A stretch of 64,000 nucleotides of DNA from Atopsyche davidsoni. Taxonomy: Eukaryota; Arthropoda; Insecta; Trichoptera; Hydrobiosidae. Positions 44,977 to 58,095 of the stretch are shown one piece after another. A program made the position numbers and the translations under genes. Under the pieces are notes generated by a model that was given only the letters and a program-made list of their open reading frames with translations, was not told the DNA's origin and searched no databases. The stretch covers positions 16,862,501 to 16,926,500 of the forward strand of contig JAILWY010000013.1 in assembly GCA_022113835.1 (NCBI GenBank), given 5' to 3'. Every line of letters starts with the position of its first letter. Positions within the stretch are counted from its first letter, which is position 1.

Positions 44977-47900
44977 CAACAATTACTAGCATAATATTTT
45001 TTTTTAATCTTAGCTTAACTTTTATTTTTTGAAATACGTTTATGTATTATCACTGAAATGTAAATATCTCATCTGAAGGCTTTAAGCTACGTACAATTAT
45101 TTTCATCCATATTTCACACGGACTTTAATCCTGAAAATTAATGAGAAAATCCGTAATCCTAAGACGTATATTTAAGGATATTATGTAGATAACGCGCTAA
45201 CGCACTCATTAAGACAATACTCGTATTTGCTATACGACGAATTCCCTACCTTTAGGATCCTTTCCAGGGATGAAGAAAATCTCATTATGATAATCTGACT
45301 TTATTCGCTCTTCCTCATCCTCAAATGTCCCCGCCTTGTCTCTTGTAGAATTCCGCTTCGCATATATATTTTATATGAATACAATTTAATATTTTACAAT
45401 TTAAAGGTGCGTTTTTAACGAACTAAAAACTAGAGACATTGAATAGCGGTTATCACTATAACATTAAAATATTTCATATAAAAACAACTATTTGCGTTTT
45501 TTATTACAATAATGATAAAAACAGCAAATATCCTAATTTGAAAGAGCTAGTAACAGTTTTGGTACATATATCGGATAACCATAAGGTTGTTTTATTACGC
45601 AAATAGGTATTCGATCGTACTCCGGAGCTCTCTGAAATGGTATATGATAAAGCGGTAGGTTGATGGCTTCGCCTCTTACGTCACGCCAATTCCAAGTTTC
45701 GAACAAAGTGGCAATCATTATACCGTTTGATCTTTCTTAAGACAAAATTTATCAGACTTCTAACTATTTGTGTAATCTGTTGGTGACAGAGGTTTTATTG
45801 AATTCTAACGGATTTGCAAATGGCCATTGTCATTATCAAATATGGGGATTGTAATATTTCTTCTTAGGGTTAAAGTATGTGTTGCATTTCATTTTTTTAA
45901 TTCAATTATAGGTTTTTTACTTTAACAATGAAAACGAATAACAGATAGCAATAGTTAAAAAAACAATATTTAAAAGCTTCGCATATCGACTGGAGCAATG
46001 TTTGCAGCCCGGGACACGAACGTTTGTAATTCTGTAAATTAAATTAAAACATACGTGCATCTATCAGAACGATCGACTTTTCATTTTTAATTAGGTTTTA
46101 TTACTATTTGTTCATAAATCTTTGTTCTATATCTTTTGGGTAATCTCGAATTCCGAGGTTATTTGATTTATATGGTAATTAAAACTAAGCTGTCATTCAG
46201 AGCTCTGACTCGATTAGGCAGCGGCAGGCCTGAATCGGTAACAGTCAGGGGCGCCGGGCGGGTCCTGCCGGCCGCGGCTGCCTACTGAGCCGCCCCTGCC
46301 CCTGCGTGTGTCGCGACCTGGTGCAACACGTTGGGATCTTTTGCGTGTTATTATTTAAATAATTCAATGACAGCAATTATTTTTATCATAAAATTTCAAT
46401 AAAATAATGATGATGATAATGTAAAATATCAGACATTTAAATTAATGTAGACAACAAAAGTTAAAGAAATAATAAATAGTACCCTTTTCATTTTAATTTT
46501 CAACCCTCTATTAATAGATATAAAATCGTTTATTATTATGTGATTTTTCAAATAAATTTAATCTATAATCATAATTTCTTCATAAATTCACATTGATATG
46601 AAATTTGAAAAATTTAAAATGTAACGTAACTCGATCAAATAAAAAAAAACGATATCTCAAATGGCACAATCCTATTATTAGCCATTGTCAGTTTCAACTT
46701 TCGTTTTTCTTGAAATAGTGTGTAATTGTTAAAGGAGCTTTTCTTTACGGTTGCTTTAACAAAAGGTAACCAATTTGCCGTAATTCATCTGACAAATATA
46801 TCGGTAGAAGCCTGTCGTTTCTGTCTTTTCGAGGCCCAGGTTAAAGCGGTTCATTAATTAACCTTTACATCCATACGTGTTTAAGAAAATATGGGATTGT
46901 TTTTAAAAATCTGCAGGATTGCAAGTTCGCAGACCTGAAGAAGTAAAAGTCACACGCTACTCGAAACCTTATCGAATGTCTAAAGATCTCAATAGAAAAT
47001 ATTTGGAAAGCACTGAGCTGCTCGACAGCTTGGTAGCTCCCCCGCTGACAGCTCGGCGCCACCCCAGCCCGGCTGTTGACATTCCGGTTTTGAATTTTAA
47101 TATATCTCTAATCTTATTAATTTAGACGCTTATCTCATTACTTGCTTACAGTTTAAAATGTAACAAAGATAAATAATTTTTTTTAATTTTCTATAAAAAT
47201 AAAGACCATGATTATTAAATTAAAATTAGCACTAAAGATTTGAAAAAGTCACAAAGTTGCTTTGTATTTCTTAACTCGATTGATGGTTTTGTTAAAAAAT
47301 TTATTCAGATTATTCAGAAAAGCATATTCAGAAACGACAAAACACTTGCAACTATTTTTTTACAAAAAAATCAGAATTCATATTTTATGTTTAAATAATG
47401 GGCTGTAAAAGGAATATTTTTTAAAAGTATTTGTATTAATTTCTTGAAATTATATGCTTATGCACATACACTATATGTATAAATGCGAATAGTATTCAAT
47501 TTATTAACATCACATCACAAAGAATGATGGGTTTTATTATAAACTTTAAGACCAACTGATCCTTGATTTACCGGGGGTTTTGGGTAATAACCGAGTAGTT
47601 CACGACAAACTAAACAAGTTGTTAAATCCAAGGCACTGAACCTTCATTTCATATTGATTGTCGAGTGAAAAGGATTGCAGCGAGGGTTTACTCGAATGCC
47701 TGATTGAATAACAATGCTTGTTTATTTGACTGAACGTCAATTAGCATTTGATCGATCGTCTCTTTGCTTTCGGGAGAGTCTTCAAGACTTATGGACTAAT
47801 TTGATTGGATTTTTGCAAACGAAAATAAATGTTGTGATTTTCTGGGAATAAAAGGTTTTGTTAATTTACCAGTTATCTTGTTCCTGCCTCTTTCTTAGTT

Positions 47901-48082
47901 TTACTGTTTATATAATTACCATCATGATTAGTCGTCGTATTTTTATTTGCTAAAATTGCAGCTATTCCTAGGGTTTACTTACTGGGCTCAGCTTGCACTT
48001 CATATCAGTCTTAAAGTCATCAACAAAGATATCTCAGTAAACATACCACGATTTAATATTCAATGCTCTTGACCGACTCTCA
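44977..48082. other. Long non-coding stretch
   Basis: No gene recognised in 3.1 kb. GC-rich patches lie at about 46190-46325 and 46990-47080. Short frames (61-68 codons) carry no known motif. Confidence 0.5.
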
Positions 48083-49446
<1,364 letters not shown>

Positions 49447-49448
49447 TA

Positions 49449-49571
49449 AATATATATATATATATATACATTTATATATAAAATTAAGAGTATTTAAAAA
49501 AGTTACATAAATTATATTTTGATTCTAAAATATAAAGAAAAAACATCGGTTTAAAAAACAATTTAGAAAAA
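49449..49571. repeat. (AT)n and A/T-rich sequence after the mariner
   Basis: A short AT run (49449-49466) continues the microsatellite split by the mariner; the remainder is A/T-rich. Confidence 0.7.
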
Positions 49572-49946
49572 AATATATATATATATGTAAAGCAATTATA
49601 TTGCTTTAAGATTATGTGCCAGCGAAACTCTGTTGGCCGACGCTGAACGTCCTTATGTTTACTGTTTTATCGGCCATCGGCTGACGGCTGAATAAAAACC
49701 AGAGTCGGCTGTCATTCATTGTGGGTAGAAAGATATTAGTAATAATTTGAGTTAAAGTGAAGTGAAGTGGACGATAGACTTAAAATTGTCGTTTATTTAC
49801 AATTTTAGGTAAGATAATGTATCGTATATTACACTGTATGTGAATTATTATTATGTATAAGTGTTAAAATAAAAAAATCTTTACAATTTTAGAGCAACGC
49901 CATTGTTTCTATCAGATCCACGCTTCCTAGTCTTATATATATATAG
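49572..49946 (+). repeat. Unclassified dispersed repeat R, copy 2
   Basis: Second copy of the repeat at 19787-20105, same orientation. It has extra sequence in its first third (GTTGGCCGACGCTGAACG and nearby). The intron-like block (AGGTAAGATAATG to TTTTAGAGCAACGCC) is conserved in order and spacing. Confidence 0.65.
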
Positions 49947-49990
49947 GTGGAGAAGCTGAAGTGATGACACGGGAATGATCTATTCTATAG

Positions 49991-50226
49991 CATGGGTGGC
50001 CAACCTTTTTCAGCTGCCGGGACAAATTAATAAAATGAGATTGACTGTGAGATAGATTGAGATGAGACTGGGCTACTTCCATATATATGATATGATATGA
50101 ACTACGCTCAATGGAATATTCTATTGGAGGTTTTATATACAATTAAAAAAAATGTTTGCATATGCTCCGCGGGCCAAAAATAAAAATTAATAATATGGCC
50201 CGCGGGCCATGGGTTGGCCACCTATG
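49991..50226 (+). mobile_element. hAT-type MITE, 236 bp
   Basis: Inverted ends CATGGGTGGCCAACC and, from the right, CATAGGTGGCCAACC. An exact 8-bp target duplication TTCTATAG flanks it (49983-49990 and 50227-50234). It has no coding capacity. Subterminal GCGGGCCA blocks lie near the right end. It is a different family from the hAT elements at 10495 and 36938. Confidence 0.9.
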
Positions 50227-50337
50227 TTCTATAGTATATAATCAACAATGTTTGTTGCGCCTGCAGCATCAACGCGAGCACGACAGCCACGCCGAAGCCG
50301 TGCCTCGCCTCGGTGACCGCCGCCGCAGCAGTCGAGG

Positions 50338-50545
50338 CCGCCCCATCAGCCGGGCCCGTCCCATCAGCCGGGCCCGTCCCATCAGCCAGGCCCGTCCCAT
50401 CATCCAGGCCCGTCCCATCATCCAGGCCCGTCCCATCATCCAGGCCCGTCCCATCATCCAGGCCCGTCCCATCAGCCAGGCCCGTCCCATCATCCAGGCC
50501 CGTCCCATCAGCCAGGCCCGTCCCATCAGCCAAGCCCGCTCGCAA
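50338..50545 (+). repeat. 18-bp minisatellite (about 11 units)
   Basis: Tandem copies of CCCGTCCCATCAGCCAGG with a CATCATCC variant. Because 18 is a multiple of three and the unit has few stop-like triplets, long repetitive frames open on both strands (for example 50156-50566 plus and 50222-50650 minus). I treat these as by-products, since no flanking exon-like sequence supports them. Confidence 0.9.
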
Positions 50546-50624
50546 GTGCCCTCGGAGCTTCTTTAATCCGATAAAGTCGATACTCAGTTTGCGTCGATTC
50601 TTATATTGATTGTGAATTAATACT

Positions 50625-50710
50625 ACTATTACTAATATGATTAGGCACATTAGTTCATATATAGAATATTAGTTCATATATAGGGTAATAAATACGAATC
50701 TGATTGACCA
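50625..50710. repeat. tRNA-related foldback family, degraded copy
   Basis: ACTAATATGATTAGGCACATT (minus-strand body) is followed by GGGTAATAAATACGAATCTG (plus-strand tail), the same head-to-head order as at 14317 and 23830. A 22-bp direct repeat (AGTTCATATATAG) lies between. Confidence 0.4.
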
Positions 50711-52523
50711 ATCCGTAAATAGACACAATTAATACTACAGTCGCCAACGTTAGTAATCCCGTTGTGGATTATATTACAATAAGATGTGTATAGGTTTAGT
50801 TTGAATAAACTAACTATCGTGATATTTGAGATTCATACAAATGTATCATGTCGATTTCAAACAAGTATGATGATTTATTTTGTCATATTGTTGTTCTCAA
50901 TATTACCGTTTTCAATTTGCTGCTTGAAAAGAGTCCAATAAAATTTTCTCCTGATTTTAAACAAAAAGAAGACTTGTCGCTGCAGCTTTCACGACGTCAA
51001 TAAATCCAGCTTTTATTATTTATAATATATTATAAAATTTTATTGGTAATCACAAATTCTTAGAAGTTTTAGATTAAAAAATACAATCACAAAATATACA
51101 CAATCGCTATCTCGCGAGCTAGCGGCGGCCGCAGGAGGCGCCGCTTCGCTTTCTAGTTACTTTTGAGGTGATCTCGCACTTGCACCGCGATAGCGCTTCC
51201 TCTATGCGAGTCGGTCGAGAGAGTTCCTATAAATCTTGTGTTTGTCCTGTGATTGAATTTATTGGTGAAAATAAAAGAAAGTGAAGTGTCAACTGATGCT
51301 TGAAAGATTAAAGAATGGTACAAATGTGGTGCGCCTCTACCTAGAAACGGCTTGTCTAAAATTGCACACCAGAATGGAAATAGTACCTTCCAACGTTTCG
51401 TTGCCAGCGCAGAAAAGCTCGGAAGATTCCCGTTTTATTTTATTGTTCGCAATTAAACAGACCTCTCGCTATTGTAAAATTTATGTTTCGATTCGAATAA
51501 AGTAATTCGCATTAAAATCTACGGCTTTAAACATAAAATCGCATAGTCTGACTGTAATCGTCTATCGTAGATTTATATTAATATTAAGAGATTGCAGATA
51601 TTTCATTTAAAAAAATAAAACTGCATTCTAAAAGAGACGACTCGGTCGATTCATAATATTTGGAATCTTGTCTATATAATGTGGCAACTGAAACTTGTTA
51701 ACAGATTATATATTCAATATTTGTTTAGTATTCAATGAGCAAATATTTGGTGTTACAATTTCATTTTTTCGTTAAAGATATTATCTCACGACAGGCAGCC
51801 AGAGCAGTCTCGAATAAAACTGCTTTGAGTATTAAAAAAAGTCCATAACTGGTTTATTACTGTTATAAAACCATGTCAAAAATAATAGTTACTTTAAGTA
51901 GACGTTTGTGAAATATATTTTGTAATCTATTAACGTAAGTAGCTGTATCTGTTTATTATGTAAAATGTTATGTGTGTTTTATGTAACCTTTGTAGTTTGT
52001 GTTTTTCCTTGCGTTGAGTCTACTGAGAGCACTTTATCCTTGACCCAAATGTGATTCATAAAAACGATGCATAAAAATTTAAGTATACATAAAAGAACAT
52101 ATTTACGTCGATATTCGGGATTATATGACCGAAACAAATATTTTGGAATCTTGGTGTTACGGGCTCTATATTTTATGTTTACAACAAGAAATATTAGTTC
52201 TGAATCAAATATTACACTGCAGCCGCGCAAACGTGAAGTAACCTGCGCTATCCATTGGATGCAGACCACGAGCTCGGGGCTAGCGACCCTCACACAGTGC
52301 GATCACGATCACAATGCGATCAGTGTCGATGCACAGTGCTCTGTGCATCAACATGAATGTATTCAAGGGTTCTTTCAATAACTAGTGTGGATAGCGATGC
52401 TTATGTTCATAAAAACATCAGAACAAAAAAAAAGCAAATTGGCTCAGTAAAAATATGATATTACGAAAGCAACTATGAGGAGGGGTTCAAAGGATTTCTT
52501 TCGATATTGACGACGAACGCAAC

Positions 52524-52524
<1 letters not shown>
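50711..52524. other. Non-coding stretch
   Basis: No gene recognised. A GC-rich patch lies at about 51110-51235. A hairpin GATGCACAG-TGCT-CTGTGCATC sits at 52328-52349, next to repeated GCGATCA words. Confidence 0.5.

Positions 52525-52606
<82 letters not shown>
52525..52606. repeat. (AT)n/(GT)n microsatellite
   Basis: AT tract of about 75 bases ending in GTGTGT. Confidence 0.92.
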
Positions 52607-53788
52607 ATTTTTTAAACTGAATTTCGTTAGTGAAAATATTAACAAAAGTATCCTTAAACCCAATAAATAACTTAATTGAGAAATTTTGCAATTGAATTGA
52701 TTTACCGATTCATTATTCTGTTTGCATTTGAAATAGCGCAGACGAAAAGGGCCCTTCCGACCATGTGCCCCCATTGGCGCTCTACCCCTCCCTCCCTCCA
52801 CGATGCTTCAACAAATCGTAAAGTTTTTATGCGATTCTGGAATCTTGACGAAGGTAGTTCCCGTATGGGCTATTCCGAAAATTAGAAATTTTATTATGGG
52901 CGTGGGATGATCACTGCCAGGGCGATGCATGCCGTTTGGGGTTGAAACGTGCCGATAATACTTTGAGCGGGATCTCGTATGTATAACTAAGGGCTGTTTA
53001 ATGTTTATGCAAGTGGGCTTTAGACCGGTTTACGGTCGGTTATGATTGATTGATTTGTATACGTGCTATGGATCATATTATCATCGGTTCATGTTAAAGT
53101 TGTTCATGGTTAATTTTTACAATAATATTAATTATTTTGGACTAAGGGTTAAATTCGCGAATTGGCCAAAGTTCGTGAATCTTTGTGTATTGTTTTGCTT
53201 TATTTAAAGCACTTTTATTTTATTTCGTGATTTATTTATTACAAATTTAATTTATTACAAAGTTCATTTATTTAAGCTTTAATTATTATAAACTTTAAAT
53301 AGTATAAACATAATGGACACCTTAACTTTCAACAATATATTTCTGCGATCGTGACAAGATATGTCAAGTCGACGCCCACCGACAACTGGATGACCTGTAT
53401 TATTATTACTTATGACATTTTCGACAGGTACACGGACTTCATGACCGCGCCGGAGTGGTAAGCGCATTTACTTTACTATCAATATGTACTCTCAATATTG
53501 CTATCTCTTTTCTACAATGTCGTGACAAAAATATGTCATAATTCGCGGCAAAATGTTCTCACGCACGGAGACAGCAACTGACGCGCACAGCCCTTCCCTG
53601 GAGAAGGGCGGGTTTATATTCATTATTAGATCTTACAAAAAATACAGATCTTTCGTGAGATCCAAATTTATATAAATCAAAAGATAACTCAAGTCTTTAT
53701 TAAGAGGGATCTCTCGAGATAAAATATTTGGACCCACACAACTGTATGCAATAAATTTCGACTATTTATCTCGAGACTTTTACATATA
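52607..53788. other. Non-coding stretch
   Basis: No gene. A small hairpin (CCCTTC/GAAGGG) lies near 53591-53608. Confidence 0.5.
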
Positions 53789-55080
53789 CAGGGTCCGGCA
53801 TTCAAAGTGTAACCAACTTCAGACCGTTGTCGCAGCTGTTACACTGGCAGCAGCTATTTATAACTGACAGTTCTGAGTATTGTTTATAAGAGTGGAAAAG
53901 CATTTTGCTAAAAATAAACGCAAAAAAAAGTTGTAAGCGATGGAATTCAAACGTAATAGTGTGATTGCTGTATATTTAGCTAGAAAATCACAAGCAGCGA
54001 TTGTTTGTGAGCTCAAACACCTCGAAGTGAATAAAGTTTTTGTTTATCGCACCATAACTCGTTATAATGATACTGGCAGAATCGCAAAATGCCATGGAGG
54101 TGGCCATCAAAAGACTGCAACGTCACCTAAGATCGTTCGAAAAGTGAAGAAGCGACTTGAGCGAAATCCACGACGAAGTGCCAATCAAATGGCTAAAGAA
54201 CTAAAAATATCCGGTTGCAGCATACGACGCATATTGAAAAATGAGCTCAAGGTCAAGCCTTACAAGTTCCAAAAGGCGCATGATCTTACACCAAAGCAAC
54301 AACAAGTTAGACTTGAGAGAGCGAAGGAGTTGCTTCGCTTAGCCGAAAGCGGTCAATTTCCGAACATCGTGTTTTCTGACGAGAAAAATTTCCCAATTGA
54401 GCAATTTGTAAACTCTCAAAATGATAGGGTTTACTTAACCCAACGTTCATACGAGAATTTGAGCCATCAGTTGGTCACCAAAAAGCAGCACCCGCCACAA
54501 ATAATGGTTGAAACTGCGGATGGGTGCTTTCCAATCGTTTTCATTGAGCCTGGCGTCAAAGTAAATGCGACATATTATCGGGAAAGTGTTCTGGAGGCTG
54601 CTTTAAAGCCGTGGGCAGACAAACATTTCGGTCACAGACCATGGACGTTTCAACAAGACTCAGCACCGTCTCACAAAGCGCGAGTGAACCAAGAATGGCT
54701 GAAAAACAACGTTCCGAACTTCATTTCGACCATACAATGGCTCTCGAATTCACCAGACGCGAATCCAATGGATTTTTCTCTCTAGGCCATTTTGGAGAGC
54801 AATGTCCGAGTTAAAAAATACACCAGCCTCGAGACGCTGAAGATAGCCATTGTCCGTGTGTGGGCCAAAATACCGGCAAATCACATTCGGGCAGCTTGCG
54901 ATTCGTTTTTGACCGTCTCAAAGCCATATTCAAGGCAAAAAGTAGTCATATTGAAGCAAAGTGAATTGATTCTAAATTGTTGATTATTTTCACACATTCG
55001 TAGTTGAAATAAATAAAAATCATTTTCCAAACCGAATTTATGGCCTTTTGAATAGGCTACACATCGAGTGCCGGACCCTG
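53789..55080 (+). mobile_element. mariner (maT-like, DD37D), copy 2, nearly intact
   Basis: Element of 1292 bp with ends CAGGGTCCGGCATTCAAAGTG and, inward from the right, CAGGGTCCGGCACTCGATGTG, between TA dinucleotides (53787-53788 and 55081-55082). Same family as 40636-41946 but less damaged. Confidence 0.92.
53940..54983 (+). pseudogene. maT-like mariner transposase, near-full pseudogene
   Basis: Open from MEFKRNSVIAVYLARK at 53940 for 281 codons. The order is an N-terminal helix-turn-helix with FVYRTITRYNDTGRIAK, a GGGHQKT linker, ERNPRRSANQMAKELKIS (second helix-turn-helix), IVFSDEKNF (Asp 1), FQQDSAPSH (Asp 2) and NSPDANPMDFSL (Asp 3). Asp 2 and Asp 3 are 37 residues apart, the maT pattern. 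A TAG at 54783-54785 stops the frame three codons after Asp 3; the same frame then continues SNVRVKKYTSLETLKIAIVR and shifts near 54905 where one T of a T-run is lost. Compared with copy 1 it also lacks 9 bases after PPQIMV. It is probably inactive, but only lightly damaged. Confidence 0.88.
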
Positions 55081-58009
55081 TATAAATAAAAATAACAAAT
55101 CATTAATTATCTAAAGCTAAAATCTATTTTATCTCTAAGTTTACAATATTTTACTGACCGTTTGAAGGTCTACGTTTAATTTTTTTTTAGAAATTCTCCC
55201 TTTCGTAATTCAAAGTATCTCAAAGGACTATACCATCTCAAACTGAATTTAATTTTTAGCTTAATTTTAATCGTCGAGTTCCCAATAAAAACATCTCTCA
55301 CCAACAAATATTATCACAACTTGCGTATATTTCATTAAATAAAATCACATTTCAATTTCGGTAAATATTGCAAGATATGCGTGTGAAGGCGGTGGCACGC
55401 TGGGCAGTAGGAAACAGCTACTCAAAGGTCGCAACAACAGAGGACGCTCAGGAGTGGAGTGAAATATAAAAATTTCATCCAACACGATGCCTGTTTATAC
55501 TAAGGAGGGGATAAAGTCCCCCGAGAACTTTTTTGTACGCGCGAGCTGCCAAACCTACGCGGAAATCTGAAGGATCTGCCGAAAATTCTCACGCGTCTAA
55601 CAAACGCGATACGCGTGTTCATGGAAAAGCCCCACCCGCACCCATCCACATGATGAGGCAGTTCGATTTTTAATATAAATTTGATCGTTTTGTTAATCAA
55701 ACCTCACTCAGTCTATCATAGATTGCAGGTAACGACCGGCCCATGACAGAACAGGAAATGCGAGGTTTATGCAGACAGATTCCCTGGGGTAAATGATAAA
55801 CGGCATACTCTGTGTCAGGGGGTACACCATTATTTCCATTAGACTGCATCTGGAAAACAGTTGACCGCCAAGCACCAAAGAAGAAACGGAAGTAGAGGAT
55901 TTTTTTAACACAGGCAGAGAACAAAATTACCCGTACTAAAATGGTCAAACGTCCTGTGCCTGTGGTTCCAGTAAGTTGGTTTGGTGTGTATATAGTGTGT
56001 GTATTATTATAATATATATATACTGTAAGCGTGAGTAAATATATAGTACAACTAAACATTTCTTATTTTTATGAACATTTATACTTTTAGGTTAATTAGT
56101 TAATTCATCCAGTACAAAACCAAATACCATGAATTATAATTTGACAAGTGTTATTAAAACTTACAATTTTAATTCACTTACAATTAGGTGGCTAGAAGAG
56201 TTCTTGACAAAAGTACGCCCAACAAATGCATCGGTATCGGGGAGACCTCGCGGAGGATCTTCCATTGGGGCTTGCGTTACAGAGTACATTTATTTAGCCT
56301 TTTTTGGGATGTGTTAAAAAGTTTAAATTTAAGAAATGATTGTTTTGTAATAACTTTAACTCTAAACAACTGATTTGCCACTTTGTCACTAAAAATTAAA
56401 TACAAAAAACTACAATTATTTTGTGAATGGCCCTTGGCTCTTTAACAAAACATCGCAAAAATCACATGTGAAATCAATTGCCTGAAAACTCCGTACATAT
56501 GTAAGCATAACTAAAGTACTGCAGCTGCCAACGTCTGCTGAAAGCGACGGGTCGCCATAGGAAGCTGAATGTCTTTACTATAATTTCCTGATACATTTTA
56601 TTGCATTTGAATGATATGGTTGTTTAAGCATACTCATTACAAAATATTTGACAGCCAGCGAGCGCGCTGGCACCTGGGGGTGATTACACTGTCATTAAAC
56701 TACAAGTTTCATTTAACTTGATTGGTTTAAACTCCCGATTACGACGAATGGGGTTTTATTTTATTTGAAAGAGCAATATTGACGTTTTTGACGTTTACGA
56801 GGAACAAAACCGACTGATTTACGTGAATCAAAATATTTCATTATTACTTGGTGGAAAAACAAGTATAAACTCATCACGTTAACTAAAAAAAATTTACACG
56901 CTAGGTGTTATTATATTGCTTTCAGTGAAAATCTATTTTGTAAAATTTTAAATATATAAATAATATAACGAATAAGCGATTTCGCTGATCATTTGATCAG
57001 TGATTACTATACCAGAAGTGGTCTGACTGCCTCGCGGTCACCCTGGGGGAGCGCCTCGGCGATGTCATAAATCCGCACAAAGCGCTTGTTACCAGCTCGC
57101 ATAAAGATTCCCTCGCTAAATTACATTTTTCTGTATTTCATTCTCTGTGCCCAAGAAACTGCTCAATTGCCAGCAATAAAACGTGTTTTAATGCCCCCTT
57201 TTTAAAATTTGATAAATCTGCAATCAGCAGGCTCCGGGAAGTGCGCGGGACAGTCGCGACTGCTGATCAGCTCGCATATAAAGCACATGCAGATAAATAA
57301 TCAAAATTAAAAAAATTCATATTTCCATTCTGTAGAATTTTTAAATGCCAAACATATTTTTGAGAAAATTTATAATTGTATCAAAAATACATTAAAACGA
57401 GTGTCATTTTCCTACGAACACCTTGTAATGACTGATCTAACGAATCCGCAACCTACAATGTCGGTGATCTAATATTATCAAAGAACAGTTATTCATACTA
57501 TCTAAATGTATAAATGACTTATATTTAAATTAATATTCACAACTTTGATATCTGAGCATGTTAAAAAAACAGCATTATATTAAAAAAAAATATATATATA
57601 TAAATATATATCTTATTCATCAAATGCTTCTCCTCAGAGGAGGTTGGCGACCATTTCACTAAGCATATACTCATGCTGAGCCAGTGTTCATGGTTTTCTA
57701 AAGGTAAAATAGTGTAGTAAATCCCTGGGTCCCCCTACACCACAGTTTTATATTTGAAGGAAAAGTGCGTATTACTGCTGCCCAATAGAATTATTATATA
57801 ATCTTTTCCTTACAAAGGTTTGGCGTTTAGATCTGATATTCCTTCTGCAGTAGGCTACAGACACAATATCTGAAGCCCCCCACCTCGACAAGGTACTTCC
57901 AGAGCACATCCTTTCATTATCATTCCAAGTCTACTTCTCCATTACTAATCCTTTACACACGCTCAGGGCACAGAATGGCAGTCATGCACAAACAACAGAC
58001 TGAGGTGAG

Positions 58010-58011
<2 letters not shown>
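55081..58011. other. Non-coding stretch; possible unclassified repeats
   Basis: No gene recognised. The stretch 55500-55990 is GC-richer and carries a 120-codon minus frame (55697-56059) without a known motif. The stretch 57620-58010 has a different base composition, starts with a CCTCAGAGG hairpin and ends at an AT microsatellite, as a retroposon tail might; I could not match it to a family. GC-rich patches lie near 57020-57110 and 57225-57280. Confidence 0.4.

Positions 58012-58095
<84 letters not shown>
58012..58095. repeat. (AT)n microsatellite
   Basis: Uninterrupted AT tract of about 75 bases with a short GTATAT end. Confidence 0.92.

Noticed and set aside
55697..56059. 120-codon minus frame as a gene
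   Set aside because: No recognised motif, and two overlapping frames look equally plausible.
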